The notes beneath the pieces are model-generated. The model ran no database searches. It was not told where the DNA came from and saw only the letters and a program-made list of their open reading frames with translations. Below are positions 6,441-7,155 of a DNA stretch of 7,155 bases, one piece after another (within the stretch, counting starts at the first letter, position 1; each line of letters begins with the position of its first letter). The stretch spans positions 1 to 7,155 of the forward strand of contig DATAZV010000102.1 in the NCBI GenBank assembly GCA_036271855.1, in the 5' to 3' direction. The translations under genes and the position numbers were made by a program. The stretch comes from JAQGMJ01 sp036271855. GTDB taxonomy: Bacteria > Pseudomonadota > Gammaproteobacteria > Burkholderiales > JAEUOS01.

Positions 6441-6782
6441 ATGCCACCCGCAAAAAGCATTTCCGACGACATTTTCGACCTGATCGGCAAGAGCGAGGAC
6501 ATCGAGCTCGCCTCGCGGGCGATGAAGGCGATCGCCCATCCGCTGCGCCTGAAAATCCTCTGCCTGCTGGGCGGGGGCGAGGTGGCGGTGCAGGAGATCG
6601 TCGAAGCAGTCGGCACCACCCAGAGCAATATTTCGCAGCACCTGGCGATTTTGCGCGACAAGAAAATCCTGAAAACGCGCAAGGACGCCAACAAGGTCTA
6701 CTACCGCATCGCCGACGACCGCACCTTGCACCTGGTGTCGATGATGCGCGAAGTGTTTTGCGGCGTGCAGCCGAAGGCCTGA
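6441..6782 (+). CDS. ArsR-family repressor with SqrR/BigR-like cysteine pair
   Basis: 113 residues, typical for ArsR/SmtB-type dimeric winged-helix repressors. The core AMKAIAHPLRLKILCLL (27-43) is followed by the helix-turn-helix (about 50-77, recognition helix TTQSNISQHLAILR) and the beta wing (RKDANKVYYRI, 80-90). The classical arsenic/metal CVC motif is absent (EVAV in that region), and the alpha-5 metal motif is incomplete. The only cysteines are C41 and C107, 66 residues apart. SqrR uses C41/C107 and BigR uses C42/C108 to form a polysulfide bridge that releases DNA, so a persulfide sensor is the best guess. The ATG at 6441 was chosen because the upstream in-frame ATG at 6372 lies before the TATAAT box and the one at 6402 is only four bases past it; AGGG lies 10 bases before 6441. 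A rhodanese gene follows after 39 bases, probably in one transcript. Confidence is high for the family, moderate for the signal sensed. Confidence 0.9.
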   Translation: MPPAKSISDDIFDLIGKSEDIELASRAMKAIAHPLRLKILCLLGGGEVAVQEIVEAVGTTQSNISQHLAILRDKKILKTRKDANKVYYRIADDRTLHLVSMMREVFCGVQPKA

Positions 6783-6810
6783 AATCCGCAAGTCAAACGC
6801 AAGCCATACG

Positions 6811-6815
6811 AAGGA
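6811..6815 (+). promoter_or_regulatory. Ribosome binding site fixing the GTG start of the rhodanese gene
   Basis: AAGGA lies six bases before the GTG at 6822. It is the clearest Shine-Dalgarno sequence in the window and supports this non-ATG start. Confidence 0.7.
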
Positions 6816-6821
6816 ACAGCA

Positions 6822-7155
6822 GTGGAACAAGCAGTGATAGAGAAATTCATCATCGACCAGTGGATGCTGATCGCCGTGGCGGTGACTTCCGGCCTGATGC
6901 TGGCGTGGCCGATGATCGCCGGCGCGCGCGGCAAGAGCGGCTCCCTGTCGACCCTGGCGGCAACCCAGCTGATCAACCAGAAGGACGCCGTGGTGATCGA
7001 CATCCGCGACCAGGGCGAATACGCCGCCGGGCACATCCTCAACGCCCGCAGCTTTCCCGAAAAGGTGTTCGCCGAGCGCAAGAACGAGCTGGATAAACTG
7101 AAATCGACCCCCATCATAGTGAGCTGCGACACTGGCCAGCGCGCCGGCGCGGCGG
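6822..7155 (+). CDS. Membrane-anchored rhodanese-domain protein (C-terminus cut by window edge)
   Basis: Starting from GTG at 6822 the frame is open to the window end, giving 111 residues. The N-terminus has a short amphipathic stretch and one hydrophobic segment (about 15-33, WMLIAVAVTSGLMLAWPMI) that looks like a membrane anchor. A rhodanese domain follows: VVIDIRDQGEYAAGHILNA (57-75) is the family's DxR...E(F/Y)..GHI.gA motif, and the active loop is CDTGQR, with catalytic C102 and R107. Rhodaneses carry sulfane sulfur as a cysteine persulfide and pass it to an acceptor. The end of the domain is outside the window. In betaproteobacteria a similar gene often precedes grxC and secB (recalled, not visible here). 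It follows the ArsR-family gene by 39 bases and is probably co-transcribed with it; a persulfide-handling enzyme under a persulfide-sensing repressor would make sense. Confidence 0.9.
   Translation, partial: MEQAVIEKFIIDQWMLIAVAVTSGLMLAWPMIAGARGKSGSLSTLAATQLINQKDAVVIDIRDQGEYAAGHILNARSFPEKVFAERKNELDKLKSTPIIVSCDTGQRAGAA

Noticed and set aside
5503..6483. 326-codon plus-strand ORF opposite gpmA
   Set aside because: It is a shadow of gpmA and runs through the divergent promoter region into the regulator; no domain is seen.
6441..6782. Arsenic, zinc or nickel sensing by the ArsR-family protein
   Set aside because: There is no CxC motif in the recognition region, and the alpha-5 Asp/His metal set is incomplete.

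Overview
The window is GC-rich chromosomal DNA, densely packed with genes. It most likely comes from a betaproteobacterium or a close relative. The main reason is the minus-strand gene order gpmA-envC-ctpA-moeB, lying divergent to a membrane-anchored rhodanese gene, which from memory is a recurrent betaproteobacterial arrangement. The exact genus cannot be told from the sequence. No RNA genes, CRISPR array, integrase or insertion sequence were seen, and no stretch over 300 bases lacks a gene.

Left part, plus strand (1-1707): the C-terminal end of a UbiA-type membrane prenyltransferase, cut by the window edge, overlaps by 7 bases a complete FAD-dependent oxidase closely resembling mycobacterial DprE1. 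The pair resembles the first steps that turn polyprenyl phosphate into a polyprenyl-phosphoryl pentose donor (phosphoribosyl transfer, then 2'-epimerisation by oxidation). The reductase partner (DprE2-like) is not in the window and could lie upstream.

Middle, minus strand (1718-6324): transcription runs leftward through gpmA (phosphoglycerate mutase), envC (amidase activator, TTG start overlapping the gpmA stop), a 226-base gap with a candidate promoter, ctpA (periplasmic S41 protease) and moeB (ubiquitin-like E1 adenylyltransferase). A perfect 19-bp inverted repeat with T-runs on both sides lies between ctpA and moeB and looks like a bidirectional terminator or a dispersed palindromic repeat. 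moeB and the DprE1-like gene converge with only 10 bases between their stop codons.

Right part, plus strand (6441-7155): a small ArsR-family repressor and a membrane-anchored rhodanese (cut by the right edge) form a probable two-gene unit. The repressor lacks the classical metal sites but has cysteines at positions 41 and 107. This is the same pair and spacing as the persulfide sensors SqrR (C41/C107) and BigR (C42/C108). Together with the downstream sulfurtransferase domain and a 6-bp inverted repeat next to the TATAAT element, this suggests a reactive-sulfur-responsive, autoregulated unit that may also touch the divergent gpmA promoter. This is the most interesting feature of the window.
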